From contig JAHLJT010000631.1 of NCBI GenBank assembly GCA_031308135.1, forward strand, positions 221,703,433-221,767,432: a stretch of DNA of 64,000 nucleotides. The letters are read 5' to 3'. This document shows, piece after piece, positions 43,801 to 57,318 of the stretch (positions within the stretch are counted from its first letter, which is position 1; each line of letters opens with the position of its first letter). The DNA comes from Acheta domesticus (Eukaryota; Arthropoda; Insecta; Orthoptera; Gryllidae). Below the pieces are notes generated by a model. That model was given only the letters and a program-made list of their open reading frames with translations. It did no database searches and was not told the DNA's origin. The position numbers and the translations under genes were made by a program.

Positions 43801-46800
43801 TACGAAAATGAGACCGAATCCACCGGCCAGAATCCGGTCTCGTTTTTCGCGAATTTCTGGAAAACTAACGATCTTTTTGAAAAACGTTCTTCACCAGTGA
43901 ATTCTTCATGAAATTCCGTGTTTCGTCGCTGATTTTCAGGAGATTCGAATTTCGTCGAAAATCGTGAAATTCATAAGGGGGGTGATTGATTTTTCGCTTT
44001 TTCCAGTCGCTCGAAGAAATGGGCAGAAAATGGACTTATCTGCGAAAATACGCAAACTATTTCTACTCAGAAAGCTAAATCCAATTTCTAAAATTAATAT
44101 TGTCTTCGAAAATGCCAACTTTTCCACGTTTCAAAGGAATAAGAGCCCTGAAAGAGAATTTTACGAAAATGACACCGAATCCACCGGCCAGAGTCCGGTC
44201 TCGTTTTTCGCCAATTTCTGGAAAACTAACGATCTTTTTGAAAAACGGGGTTCACCAGTGAATTCTCCATGAAATTCCGTGTTTCGTCGCAGATTTTCAG
44301 GAGATTCGAATTTTCGTCGAAAATCGTGAAATTCATAAGGGGGGGTGCCATTGATTTTTCGCTTTTTCCAGTCGGTCGAAGAAATGGGCAGAAAATGGAT
44401 TTTTCTGCGAAAATACGCAAACAATTTCCACTCAGAAAGCTAAATCCAATTTCTAAAATTAATATTGACTTCAAAAATGCCAACTTTTTCCACGTTTCAA
44501 TGAAATAAGAGCCCTGAAAGAGAATTTTACGAAAATGACACCGAATCCACCGGCCAGAGTCCGGTCTCGTTTTTCGCCAATTTCTGGAAAACTAACGATC
44601 TTTTTGAAAAACGGTCTTCTCCAGTGAATTCTTCATGAAACTCCGTGTTTCGTCGCTGATTTTCAGGAGATTCGAATTTTCGTCGAAAATCGTGAAATTC
44701 ATAAGGGGGGGTGCCATTGATTTTTCGCTTTTTCCAGTCGCTCGAAGAAATGGGCAGAAAATGGACTTTTCTGCGAAAATACGCAAACTATTTCTACTCA
44801 GAAAGCTAAATCCAATTTCTAAAATTAATATTGACATCGTAAATGCCAAGTTTTTCCACGTTTCAAAGAAATAAGAGCCGTGAAAGGGAATTTTACGAAA
44901 ATGAGAACGAATCCACCGGCCAGAGTCCGGTCTCGTTTTTCGCGAATTTCTGGAAAACTAACGATCTTTTTGAAAAACGGGCTTCTCCAGTGAATTCTCC
45001 ATGAAATTCCGTGTTTCGTCGCAGATTTTCAGGAGATTCGAATGTTACGACAATTGTGAAATTCATAAGGCGGGGTGCCATTGATTTTTCGCTTATTCGA
45101 GTCGCTCGAAGAACTGGGCAGAAAATGGATTTTTCTGCGAAAATACGCAAACTATTTCTACTCAGAAAGCTAAATCCAATTTCTAAAATTAATATTGACT
45201 TCGTAAATGCCAACTTTTACCACGTTTCAAAGGAATAAGAGCCCTGAAAGAGAATTTTACGAAAATGAGACCGAATCTACCGGCCAGAATCCGGTCTCGT
45301 TTTTTGCGAATTTCTGGAAAACTAACGATCTTTTTTAATAACGGGCTTCACATGTGAATTCTCTATTAAATTCCGTGTTTCGTCGCAGATTTCCAGGAGA
45401 TTCCAATTTTCGTCGAAAATAGTGAAGTTCATACGGGGGGTGCCATTGATTTTTCGCTTTTTCCAGTCGCTCGAAGAAATGGGCAGAAAATGGACTTTTC
45501 TGCGAAAATACGCAAACTATTTCTACTCAGAAAGCTAAATCCAATTTCTAAAATTAATATTGACTACGAAAATGCCAACTATTACCACGTTTCAAAGAGA
45601 TAAGAGCCCTGAAAGTGAATTTTACGAAAATGAATCCGAATCCACCGGCCAGAGTTTGGTCTCGTTTTTCGCGAATTTCTGGAAAACTAACGATTTTTTT
45701 GAAAAACGGGCTTCACCAGTGGATTCTCTAAGAAATTCCGTGTTTCGTCGCAGATTTTCAAGAGATTTTATTATTCGTCGAAAATGGTGAAATACATAAG
45801 GGTGGTGCCCCTGATTTTTCGCTTTTCCAGTCGCTCGAAGGAATGGGCAGACTATGGACTTTTCTGCGAAAATACGCAAACTATTACTACTCAGAAAGCT
45901 AAATCCAATTTCTAAAATTAATATTGACTTCGAAAATGCCAACTTTTACCACGTTTCAAAGGAATAAGAGCCCTGAAAGAGAATTTTACGAAAATGAGAC
46001 CGAATCCACCGGCCAGAGTCCGGTCTCGATTTTCGCGAATTTCTGGAAAACTAACGATCTTTTTGAATAACGGGCTTCACCAGTGAATTCTCCATGAAAT
46101 TCCGTGTTTCGTCGCAGATTTTCAAGAGATTCCAATTTTCGACGAAAATCGTGAAATTCATAAGGGGGGGTGCCATTGATTTTTCGCTTATTCCAGTAAC
46201 TCGAAGAACTGGGCAGAAAATGGACTTTTCTGCGAAAATACGCAAACTATTTCTACTCAGAAAGCTAAATCCAATATCTAAAATTAATATTGACTTCGTA
46301 AATGCCAACTTTTACCACGTTTCAAAGGAATAAGATCCCTGAAAGAGAATTTTACGAAAATGAGACCGAATCTTCCGGCCAGAATCCGGTCTGGTTTTTC
46401 GCGAATTTCTGGAAAACTAACGATTTTTTTGAAAAACGGGCTTCACCAGTGAATTCTCCATGAAATTCCGTGTTTCGTCGCAGATTTTCAGGAGATTCGA
46501 ATTTTCGTCAAAAATCGTGAAATTCATAAGGGAGGGTGCCATTGATTTTTCGCTTATTCCAGTCGCTCGAAGAACTGGGCAGAAAATGGACTTTTCTGCG
46601 AAAATACGCAAACTATTTCTACTCAGAAAGCTGAAACCAATTTCTAAAATTAATATTGACTTAGAAAATGCCAACTTTTACCACGTTTCAAAGCAATAAG
46701 AGCCCTGAAAGAGAATTTTACGAAAATGAGACCGAATCCACCGGGCAGAGTCCGGTCTCGTTTTTCGCCAATTTCTGGAAAACTAACGATCTTCTTGAAA

Positions 46801-48019
46801 AAACGGGCTTCACCAGTGAATTCTCCATGAAATTCCGTGTTTCGTCGCAGATTTTCAGGAGATTCGAATGTTCGACGAAAATTGTGAAATTCATAAGGCG
46901 GGGTGCCATTGATTTTTCGCTTATTCCATTCGCTCGAAGAACTGGGCAGAAAATGGACTTTTCTGCGAAAATACGCAAACTATTTCTACTCAGAAAGCTA
47001 AATCCAATTTCTAAAATTAATATTGACTTCGTAAATGCCAACTTTTACCACGTTTCAAAGGAATAAGAGCCCTGAAAGAGAATTTTACGAAAATGAGACC
47101 GAATCTACCGGCCAGAATCCGGTCTCGTTTTTCGCGAATTTCTGGAAAACTAACGATCTTTTTAATAACGGGCTTCACCTGTGAATTCTCTATTAAATTC
47201 CGTGTTTCGTCGCAGATTTCCAGGAGATTCCAATTTACGTCGAAAATAGTGAAATTCATACGGGGGGGTGCCATTGATTTTTCGCTTTTTCCAGTCGCTC
47301 GAAGAAATGGGCAGAAAATGGACTTTTCTGCGAAAATACGCAAACTATTTCTACTCAGAGAGCTAAATCCAATTTCTAAAATTAATATTGACTTAGAAAA
47401 TGCCAACTTTTACCACGTTTCAAAGAAATAAGAGCCCTGAAAGAGAATTTTACGAAAATGAGACCGAGTCCACCGGCCAGAATCCGGTCTCGTTTTTCGC
47501 GAATTTCTGGAAAACTAACGATCTTTTTGAAAAACGGGCTTCACCAGTGAATTCTCCATGAAATTCCGTGTTTCGTCGCAGATTTCAGGAGATTCGAATT
47601 TTCTTTGAAAATCGTGATATTCATAAGGGGGGGTGCTATTGATTTTTCGCTTTTTCCAGTCGCTCGAAGAAATGGGTCGAAAATGGACTTTTCTGCGAAA
47701 ATACGCAAACTATTTCTACTCAGAAAGCTAAATCCAATTTCTAAAATTAATATTGACTTCGAAAATGCCAACTATTACCACGTTTTCAAAGAGATAAGAG
47801 CCCTGAAAGTGAATTTTACGAAAATGAGACCGAATCCACCGGCCAGAATGCGGTCTCGTTTTTCGCGAATTTCTGGAAAACTGAACGATCTTTCTTGAAA
47901 AACGGACTTCACCAGTGAATTCTCCATGAAATTCCGTGTTTCGTCGCAGATTTTCAGGAGATTCGAATTTTCTTTGAAAATCGTGATATTCATAAGGGGG
48001 GGTGCTATTGATTTTTCGC

Positions 48020-50945
48020 TTTTCCAGTCGCTCGAAGAAATGGGTCGAAAATGGACTTTTCTGCGAAAATACGCAAACTATTTCTACTCAGAAAGCTAAA
48101 TCCAATTTCTAAAATTAATATTGACTTCGTAAATGCCAACTTTTACCACGTTTCAAAGGAATAAGAGCCCTGAAAGAGAATTTTACGAAAATGAGACCGA
48201 ATCTACCGGCCAGAATCCGGTCTCGTTTTTCGCGAATTTCTGGAAAACTAACGATTTTTTGAATAACGGGCTTCACCTGTGAATTCTCTATTAAATTCCG
48301 TGTTTCGTCGCAGATTTCCAGGAGATTCGAATTTTCGTCGAAAATAGTGAAATTCAAACAGGGGGGTTCCTTGATTTTTCGCTTTTTCCAGTCGCTCGAA
48401 GAAATGGGCAGAAAATGGACTTTTCTGCGAAAATACGCAAACTATTTCTACTCAGAAAGCTAAATCCAATTTGTAAAATTAATATTGACTTCGAAAATGC
48501 CAACTTTTACCACGTTTCAAAGAAATAAGAGCCCTGAAAAAGAATTTTACGAAAATGAGACCGAATCCACTGGCCAGTGTCCGGTCTCGATTTTCGCGAA
48601 TTTCTGGAAAACTAACGATCTTTTGAATTACGGGCTTCACCAGTGAATTCCCCATGAAATTCCGTGTTTCGTCGCAGATTTTCAGGAGATTCGAATTTTC
48701 GACGAAAATCGTAAAATTCATAAGGGGGGTGCCATTGATTTTTCGCTTATTCCAGTAACTCGAAGAACTGGGCAGAATATGGACTTTTCTGCGAAAATAC
48801 GCAAACTATTTCTACTCAGAAAGCTAAATCCAATATCTAAAATTAATATTGACTTCGTAAATGCCAACTTTTACCACGTTTCAAAGGAATAAGAGCACTG
48901 AAAGAGAATTTTACGAAAATGAGACCGAATCTTCCGGCCAGAATCCGGTCTGGTTTTTCGCGAATTTCTGGAAAACTAACGATCTTTTTGAAAAACAGGC
49001 TTCACCTCTGAATTCTCCATGAAATTCCGTGTTTCGTCGCAGATTTTCAGGAGATTCGAATTTTCGTCGAAAATCGTGAAATTCATAAGGGAGGGTGCCA
49101 TTGATTTTTCGCTTATTCCAGTCGCTCGAAGAACTGGGCAGAAAATGGACTTTTCTGCGAAAATACGCAAACTATTTCTACTCAGAAAGCTAAATCCAAT
49201 TTCTAAAATTAATATTGACTTCGAAAATGCCAACTTTTACCACGTTTCAAAGGAATAAGAGCCCTGAAAGAGAATTTTACGAAAATGAGACCGAATCCAC
49301 CGGCCAGAGTCCGGTCTCGTTTTTCGCGAATTTCTGGAAAACTAACGATCTTTTTGAAAAACGGGCTTCACCAGTGAATTCTTCATGAAATTCCGTGTTT
49401 CTTTGCTGATTTTCAGGAGATTCGAATTTTCGTCGTAAATCGTGAAATTCATAAGGGGGGGGGTGCCATTGATTTTTCGCTTTTTCCAGTCGCTCGAAGA
49501 AATGGGTCGAAAATGGACTTTTCTGCGAAAATACGCAAACTATTTCTACTCAGAAAGCTAAATCCAATTTCTAAAATTAACATTGACTTCGTAAATGCCA
49601 ACTTTTACCACGTTTCAAAGGAATAAGAGCCCTGAAAGAGAATTTTACGAAAATGAGACCGAATCTACCGGCCAGAATCCGGTCTCGTTTTTCGCGAATT
49701 TCTGGAAAACTAACGATTTTTTTGAATAACGGGCTTCACCTGTGAATTCTCTATTAAATTCCGTGTTTCGTCGCAGATTTCCAGGAGATTCGAATTTTCG
49801 TCGAAAATAGTGAAATTCAAACGGGGGGTGCCATTGATTTTTCGCTTTTTCCAGTCGCTCGAAGAAATGGGCAGAAAATGGACTTTTCTGCGAAAATACG
49901 CAAACTATTTCTACTCAGAAAGCTAAATCCAATTTGTAAAATTAATATTGACTTCGAAAATGCCAACTTTTACCACGTTTCAAAGAAATAAGAGCCCTGA
50001 AAGAGAATTTTACGAAAATGAGACCGAATCCACTGGCCAGTGTCCGGTCTCGATTTTCGCGAATTTCTGGAAAACTAACGATCTTTTTGAATAACGGGCT
50101 TCACCAGTGAATTCCCCATGAAATTCCGTGTTTCGTCGCAGATTTTCAGGAGATTCGAATTTTCGACGAAAATCGTAAAATTCATAAGGGGGGTGCCATT
50201 GATTTTTCGCTTATTCCAGTAACTCGAAGAACTGGGCAGAATATGGACTTTTCTGCGAAAATACGCAAACTATTTCTACTCAGAAAGCTAAATCCAATAT
50301 CTAAAATTAATATTGACTTCGTAAATGCCAACTTTTACCACGTTTCAAAGGAATAAGAGCACTGAAAGAGAATTTTACGAAAATGAGACCGAATCTTCCG
50401 GCCAGAATCCGGTCTGGTTTTTCGCGAATTTCTGGAAAACTAACGATCTTTTTGAAAAACAGGCTTCACCTCTGAATTCTCCATGAAATTCCGTGTTTCG
50501 TCGCAGATTTTCAGGAGATTCGAATTTTCGTCGAAAATCATGAAATTCATAAGGGAGGGTGCCATTGATTTTTCGCTTATTCCAGTCGCTCGAAGAACTG
50601 GGCAGAAAATGGACTTTTCTGCGAAAATACGCAAACTATTTCTACTCAGAAAGCTAAATCCAATTTCTAAAATTAATATTGACTTCGAAAATGCCAACTT
50701 TTACCACGTTTCAAAGGAATAAGAGCCCTGAAAGAGAATTTTACGAAAATGAGATCGAATCCACCGGCCAGAGTCCGGTCTCGTTTTTCGCGAATTTCTG
50801 GAAAACTAACGATCTTTTTGAAAAACGGGCTTCACCAGTGAATTCTTCATGAAATTCCGTGTTTCTTTGCTGATTTTCAGGAGATTCGAATTTTCGTCGT
50901 AAATCGTGAAATTCATAAGGGGGGGGTGCCATTGATTTTCACTTT
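48020..50945 (+). repeat. Recent 4-monomer (1464-bp) tandem duplication in the satellite
   Basis: Block 48020-49470 is repeated almost identically at 49485-50935. Diagnostic variants reappear at a constant 1464-bp offset: GTGTTTCTTTGCTG, CAGGCTTCACCTCTG, CCAATATCTAAAATT and GAAATGGGTCGAAAATGG. For example, the stretch 49019-49258 matches 50483-50722 with one amino-acid-level difference in the open frame. Confidence 0.88.
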
Positions 50946-53900
50946 TTCCAGTCGCTCGAAGAAATGGGGAGAAAATGGACTTTTCTGCGAAAATACGCAA
51001 ACTATTTCTACTCAGAAAGCTAAATCCAATTTCTAAACTTAATATTGTCTTAGAAAACCAACTTTTAGCACGTTTCAAAGGAATACGAGCCCTGAAAGAA
51101 AATTTTACGAAAATGAGACAGGATCCACCGGCCGGAATTAGGTCTCGTTTTTCGGGAATTTCTGGAAAACTAGCTATCTTTTTGAAAAACGGGCTTCACC
51201 AGTTTATTCTCCATGAAATTCCGTGTTTCGTCGCAGATTTTCAGGAGATTCGAATTTTCGTCGAAAATGGTGAAATTCATACGGGTGTTGCCTCTGATAT
51301 TTCGCTTTCTCTGTGGCTCGAAGAAATGGGCAGAATATGGACTTTTCTGCGAAAATACGCAAACTATTTCTACTCAGAAAGCTAAATCCAATTTCTAAAA
51401 TTAATATTGATATCGTAAATGCCAACTTTTACCACGTTTCAAAGGAATAAGGGCCCTAAAAGAGAATTTTACGAAAATGAGACCGAATCTACGGCCAGAA
51501 TCCGGTCTCGTTTTTCGCGAATTTCTGGAAAACTAACGATCTTTTTGAAAAACGGGCTTCACCAGTTAATTCTACATGAAATTCCGTGTTTCGTCGCAGA
51601 TTTTCAGGAGATTCGAATTTTCGTTGAAAATCGTGAAATTCATAAGGGGGGGTGCCATTGATTTTTCGCCTTTTCCAGTCGCTCGAAGAAATGGGCAGAA
51701 AATAGACTTTTCTGCGAAAATACGCAAACTATTTCTACTCAGAAAGCTAAATCCAATTTCTAAAATTAATATTGACTTAGAAAATGCCAACTTTTACCAC
51801 GTTTCAAAGGAATAAGAGCCCTGAAAGAGAATTTTACGAAAATGAGACCGAATCCAACGGCCAGAATCCGGTCTCATCTTTCGCGAATTTCTGGAAAACT
51901 AACGATCTTTTTGAAAAACGGGCTTCACCAGTGAATTCTCCATGAAATTCCGTGTTTCGTCGGAGATTTTAGGAGATTCGAATTTTCGTCGAAAATCGTG
52001 AAATTCATAAGGGTGTGTGCCATTGATTTTTCGCTTATTACAGTCGCTCGAAGAAATGGGCAGAAAATGGACTTTTCTGCGAAAATACGCAAACAATTTC
52101 CACTCAGAAAGCTAAATCCAATTTCTAAAATTAATATTGACTTAGAAAAAGCCAACTTTTACCACGTTTCAAAGATATAAGAGCACTGAAAGAGAATTTT
52201 ACGAAAATGAGACCGAATCCACCGGCCAGAATCCGGTCTCGTTTTTCGCGAATTTCTGGAAAACTAACGATCTTTTTGAAAAACGGGCTTCACCAGTGAA
52301 TTCTCCATGAAATTCCGTGTTTCGTCGCAGATTTTCAGGAGATTCGAATTTTCGTCGAAAATAGTGAAATTCATACGGTGGGGTGCCATTGATTTTTCGC
52401 GTTTTCCAGTCGCTCGAAGAAATGGGCAGAAAATGGACTTTTCTGCGAAAATACGCAAACTATTTCTACTCAGAAAGCTAAATCCAATTTCTAAAATTAA
52501 TATTGACTTAGAAAATGCCAACTTTTACCACGTTTCAAAGGAATAAGAGCCCTGAAAGAGAGTTTTACGAAAATGAGACCGAATCCAACGGCCAGAATCC
52601 GGTCTCATCTTTCGCGAATTTCTGGAAAACTAACGATCTTTTTGAAAAACGGGCTTCACCAGTGAATTCTCCATGAAATTCCGTGTTTCGTCGCAGATTT
52701 TCAGGAGATTCGAATTTTCGTCGAAAATAGTGAAATTCATAAGGGGGATCCATTGATTTTTCGCTTTTTCCAGTCGCTCGAAGAAATGGGCAGAAAATGG
52801 AATTTTCTGCGAAAATACGCAAACTATTTCTACTTAGAAAGCTAAATCCAATTTCTAAAATTAATATTGACTTGGAAATTGCCAAATTTTACCACTTTTC
52901 AAAGGAATAAGAGCCCTGAAAGAGAATTTTACGAAAATGAGACCGAATCCACCGGCCAGAATCCGGTCTCGTTTTTCGCGAATTCCTTGAAAACTAACGA
53001 TCTTTTTGAAAAACGGGCTTCACCAGTGAATTCTCCATCAAATTCCGTGTTTCGTCTAAGATTTTCTGGAGATTCGAATTTTCGTCGAAAATCGTGAAAA
53101 TCACAAGGGGGTGCCACTGATTTTTAGCTTTTTCGAGTCGCTCGAAGAAATAGTCAGAAAATAAATTTTTCTGCGAAAATACGCAAATAAATTTTACTCA
53201 GAAAGCTAAATCCAATTTCTAAAATTAATATTAAGTTAGAAAATGCCTACTTTTACCGCGTTTCAAAGCAATAAGAGCCCTGTAAGAGAATTCTACGAAA
53301 ATGAGTGCGATTCACCGGCTAGAATCCGGTTTCGTTTTTCGCGAATTTCTGGTACACAAACGATCTTTCTGAAAAACGAGCTTCACCAGTGAATTCTCTA
53401 TGTAATTGTGTGTTTCGTCGCAGATTTTCAGGAAATTCGAATTTTTGTCGAAAATCGTGTAAGTGGGGTGCCGATGACTTTTCGCTTTTTCGAGTCGCTC
53501 GAAGAAATGGGCAGAAAATGGACTTTTCTGCGAAAATACGCAAACTATTTCCTCTCAGAAAGCTAAATCCAATTTCTAAAATTATTATTGATTTAAAAAT
53601 GTCCAATTTTACCCTTTTTAAAGCAATAAGAGACCTGAAAGAGGATTTTACGAAAATGAGACGCAATCCACCGGCTAGAATCCGGTCTCGTTTTTCGCGA
53701 ATTTCTGGAAAATTAACGATCTTTTTGAAAAACGGTCTTCACCAGTGAATTCTCCATGAAATTCCGTGTTTCGTCGCAGATTTTCAGGAGATTCGAATTT
53801 TCGTTGAAAATCGTGAAATCATAATATGGGTGCCATTGATTTTTCGCTTTTTCTAGTCGCTCGAAGAAATGGACAGAAAATGGACTTTTCTGCGAAAATA

Positions 53901-54440
53901 CGCAAACTATTTCTACTCAGAAAGCTAAATCCAATTTCTAAAATTAATATTGACTTAGAAAATGCCAACTTTTACCACGTTTCAAAGGAATAAGAGCCCT
54001 GAAAGAGAATTTTACGAAAATGAGCCCGAATCCACCTGCTAGAACACGGTCTCGTTTTTCGCGAATTTCTGGAAAACTAAGGCTTTTTTGAAAAACGGGC
54101 TTCATCAGTGAATTTTCCATGAAATTCCGTGTTTCGTCGCATATTTTCAGGAGATTCGAATTTTCGTCGAAAATCGTGGAAATCGTAATGGGGGTGCCAT
54201 TGATTTTTCGCTTTTTCCAGTCGCTCGAAGAAATGGGCAGAAAATGGACTTTTCTGAGAAAATACGCGAACTATTTCTACTCAGAATGTTTAATCCAATT
54301 TCTAAAATTAATATTGAGTTAGAAAATGCCAACTTTTACCGCGTTTCAAAGAAATAAGAGCTCTGAAAGAGAATTTTACGAAAATGAGACCGAATCCACC
54401 GGCCACAATCCGGTCTCGTTTTTCGCGAATTTCTGGACGC

Positions 54441-54890
54441 GACGAAATTTTGCATTTTTTGCTTGCACGAAAGATGGGGCAGAAAATGCTCTTTTCTGCA
54501 AAATTATGCAAACTATTTCTATTCAGGAAGTAAAATACGATTTTAACCTTTAATATAGAGTTGAAAATTCCATTATTTACCGCATTTGGGCGAGAAATGA
54601 GCCCTGAGACGAATTTTTAAAAAATGACCAAAAATGGCTGGTTCAGGTTTTTGCGAATTTCTGGAAAACTAACAATCTGTTTGAAAAACGGATTGCACCA
54701 GTTAACTCGTCATGCGATTGCGGGCTGGGATAGTGATTTTCAGCGAATTCGAAATTCCAGCCCAAATCGACAGTTTTCGTCGATCGACGAAATTTTGCGT
54801 GTTTTGCTTGCACGAAAGATGGGGCAGAAAATGCACTTTTTACGAGAAATGAGACTTTTTACAAAAACCAGGCAAAATAGGCAGGCAACT
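54441..54890 (+). repeat. Divergent satellite monomers at the array's right end
   Basis: Recognisable but poorly conserved relatives of the 366-bp unit (ATTTCTGGAAAACTAACAAT, GGGGCAGAAAATGC), with an inserted GACGAAATTTTGC ... CTTGCACGAAAGATGG segment repeated at 54440 and 54787. Confidence 0.8.
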
Positions 54891-55365
54891 TACGATCATG
54901 TTTTTCGCGAATTTCTCTAAAATAAAGAGTCGGATCGAAAAACGGACTTTACTAGTGTATTCGTCATGAAATTCCGTGCCAGGACGGAGAACATTGAGGT
55001 TATAGTCGCAAATCGAAAACATCGTCCTTTTTTTGCGAATATCTCGGAAACGAAGCGTCGGATTGAGGAAAGGGGCAAAATTCCAACTCCCAACCTACGA
55101 TCATGTTTTTTGCGAATTTCTCGAAAATGAAGTGTCGGATGGAAAATCGGACTTCACCAGTGTATTCGCCACAAAATTCCGTGCCAGGACGCAGAACATT
55201 GGGGTTAAATTCGCAAATCGAAAAATTTGTCCTTCTTTGCGAATATTTTGGAAACGAAGCGTCGGATCAAAGAAAGGTCTAAAATTCTAACTCCCAACTT
55301 ACGATCATGTTTTTCGCGAATTTCTCGGAAATGAAGAGTCGGATCGAAATCGGTCTTCACCAGTG
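54891..55365 (+). repeat. ~205-bp satellite monomers, right edge
   Basis: TACGATCATGTTTTT starts at 54891, 55096 and 55300 (steps of 205 and 204 bp). The unit contains CACCAGTGTATTCG and AAATTCCGTGCCAGGACG and matches the minus-oriented edge monomers at 21778-22010 and 22740-23140. Confidence 0.88.
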
Positions 55366-57318
55366 TTGCAACCGTACTATCCCCCTTCTTGAATTAATCA
55401 ATATTAATAAATATTGTTATGTGGCGGCTATGCGATACCACACGGTACGACCGTGACAATTACTATGACACCTAATCTATTCACCCTGATCTCAACTATA
55501 ATTGCCACAGTAACCGTTTTCCTAATAATATTTACTCAGATTCTCTTATCGAGTGGTCTCGAATTATGATGATGCCGCCACACAAATTCTTTATTTCTAT
55601 CAAATCTCTACGGTTATTATATTACGAGGTTGCATAAATTATTTTTAGGTCGTAGGTCGTGGCTGGCCCCGTACGAGAAATACCTGTAAACAATGTTCGC
55701 TATTGCAGCATGCACAGGGTTTTCTAATACTGAAATAATAACACCTTTTGTCATAAATGAAAGAAAGAACTTTAAACCTCGGTCTCTTTCGTTTATTTTC
55801 TCATTTAACATGGAGCGCTACCGTCCTCTGTTGCCTTCCCTCAATAACAATGCAACAATGTATAATGACATAAATATACTCATGCTTGGCAACATCGTTA
55901 TCACTTAAATACCATCACATTCAAATGAAACTAATAATCATCAGCTGATTTCTAATTATTTATGCGTTCAGGAATTCCTTTTTCCCTAAAAAATAATGTT
56001 ATTAAATAATTTTCCCTCGTACGTACGTAATTATAAATTTAACAATAAGAAAATGAGACTAACATTCTGCATCGCTTTGTTCGGCAACAATTGCATGCAT
56101 TGTTCTTTTAAAGTTTCAATATTTTTCCACTGGTCTTGTCAAAGTTTATTTTAATTTATTTGAGTATTCTCGAAAAACAAATATATAGTTTGGTGATTAC
56201 GCCACAAATGCGACACTTTCCTTTTGCTGAATTCCGCCGAGACAGCGCCGTTGCCAGCTCGGTCGTCAATTGCGTGCCCACTTGCACGCGCCGATGTATT
56301 CGCACGCACCAATCCCGCGTCTGCCGACTTTCTTCATAAGATGTTCTCCACGAAGTCCAAAATTGCTCGATCAACTTCGAAGCACAGAGTCAAAATAAAA
56401 TGAAAAAAAACTTCTTCTCTCTTCGATCATTCACTGCATCAATAGCTGTTTTCAATATTCGTTCGGATGTCCATTGCACTGCACCGCTTCATCACAAAAA
56501 ATGTCTAAGTCCAATTTCTCAAAATCTCGACTTCATCCAAAATGGATTCGACGTTACTGTCGCCCATGACTCGAAAGAAGTGTTCTTAAAATCATCTCGA
56601 TTCACCACGTCACCTCGTAATAGAAAAATGCCGGCGAATTTCATTCTTGCATTTTCATTGTTGTTTTCCCAATTTTTCTAAAATGCACAATATAAGTTAT
56701 TCTGACATGACTATGCGTCTATTATTAACGCTTTTGTCCAATGTTAAAGTTTTTTGGCTCAAACATATATTTTTGATATTTTATACGTCGAAAATGCTAA
56801 ATTTCTCTGTCGAAATTATACACCAATTCGTCACTTGTTTTGATATTATTAATTTGTAATATTTCTTCAGCTCAGAAATTCAACGTGTTATAAGTCTTTT
56901 GGATCTGCTATAATTTTTATTAAATTCAGACAACGACGATTTACAACGCCTCTCGTTGCCTAATTAAGGTTTCTTCATAAAATTTTTATATTTAAGTTAT
57001 TGCATCTGACACGTCACTGGGACTTTTCTCCAATCTTCATATTCTAAATTTAAATGAACCCGTCGTCCGATCGTGTTCAAACAAAGACTACAATGTTTAT
57101 TCATTTACTTTCCAATTAACTGTACTGTCAGATTTCATTTCAAAATTACTGAATCCAATGTGTTTCCAAAATCGTCGAAATATGGCTTTCCGCGGCGCGC
57201 TGTTCTGGTCTTGTTGCTATCGATTCACGTACACGTTGTTCTATTAATTACAGTTTAATAAATATTCATCTTTCTTTCACAATCGTTTTTGGGGAATGTG
57301 CCAGACATGTAATTATTA
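55366..57318. mobile_element. 1.95-kb insertion of unknown type in satellite DNA
   Basis: The satellite breaks off at CACCAGTG (55365) and resumes at CAGTGTATTCGCC (57319), with CAGTG present on both sides. This gives a 5-bp target duplication around a 1953-bp insert. The insert begins TTGCAACCGTAC and ends GTAATTATTA; no terminal inverted repeat or LTR pair was found. Open frames inside (for example 56156-56374 minus, 56400-56681 plus) show no known motif. A foldback at 55420-55582 may be a further nested element. Confidence 0.6.
55420..55582. repeat. Small foldback (MITE-like) candidate
   Basis: TGTGGCGGC at 55420-55428 faces GCCGCCACA at 55574-55582. The nine-base inverted ends enclose about 145 bp. 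No target duplication was seen. Confidence 0.4.

Larger units (their letters stand above)
38500..54440 (+). repeat. 366-bp satellite array, about 43 monomers
   Basis: The anchor CTAACGATCT starts at 38744, 39111, 39477 and then at about 366-bp steps up to about 54440. Monomers share GAAATTCCGTGTTTCGTCGC, GGGCAGAAAATGGACTTTTC and AAGCTAAATCCAATTT, and differ by scattered substitutions, a variable G run (GGTGCC context) and one-base indels. Each carries a dyad box starting GAGACCG and ending CGGTCTC (for example 39056-39087). Because 366 is divisible by three, short open frames of 60-136 codons recur on both strands; I do not regard them as genes. The right end decays after about 53100. Confidence 0.95.

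Noticed and set aside
38617..54330. About eighty short open frames on both strands starting MKFRVSSQIF or MAFSKSILIL
   Set aside because: They repeat once per 366-bp monomer on opposite strands and end at monomer-specific stops; best explained by the satellite, not by genes.
38500..54440. CENP-B-box-like motif in the satellite
   Set aside because: I looked for the YTTCGTTGGAARCGGGA pattern; only loose TTTCGTCGCAG or AAACGGGC fragments are present.
56156..56681. Open frames of 72 (-) and 93 (+) codons in the unknown insertion
   Set aside because: No family motif, no splice or promoter support; left undescribed as genes.
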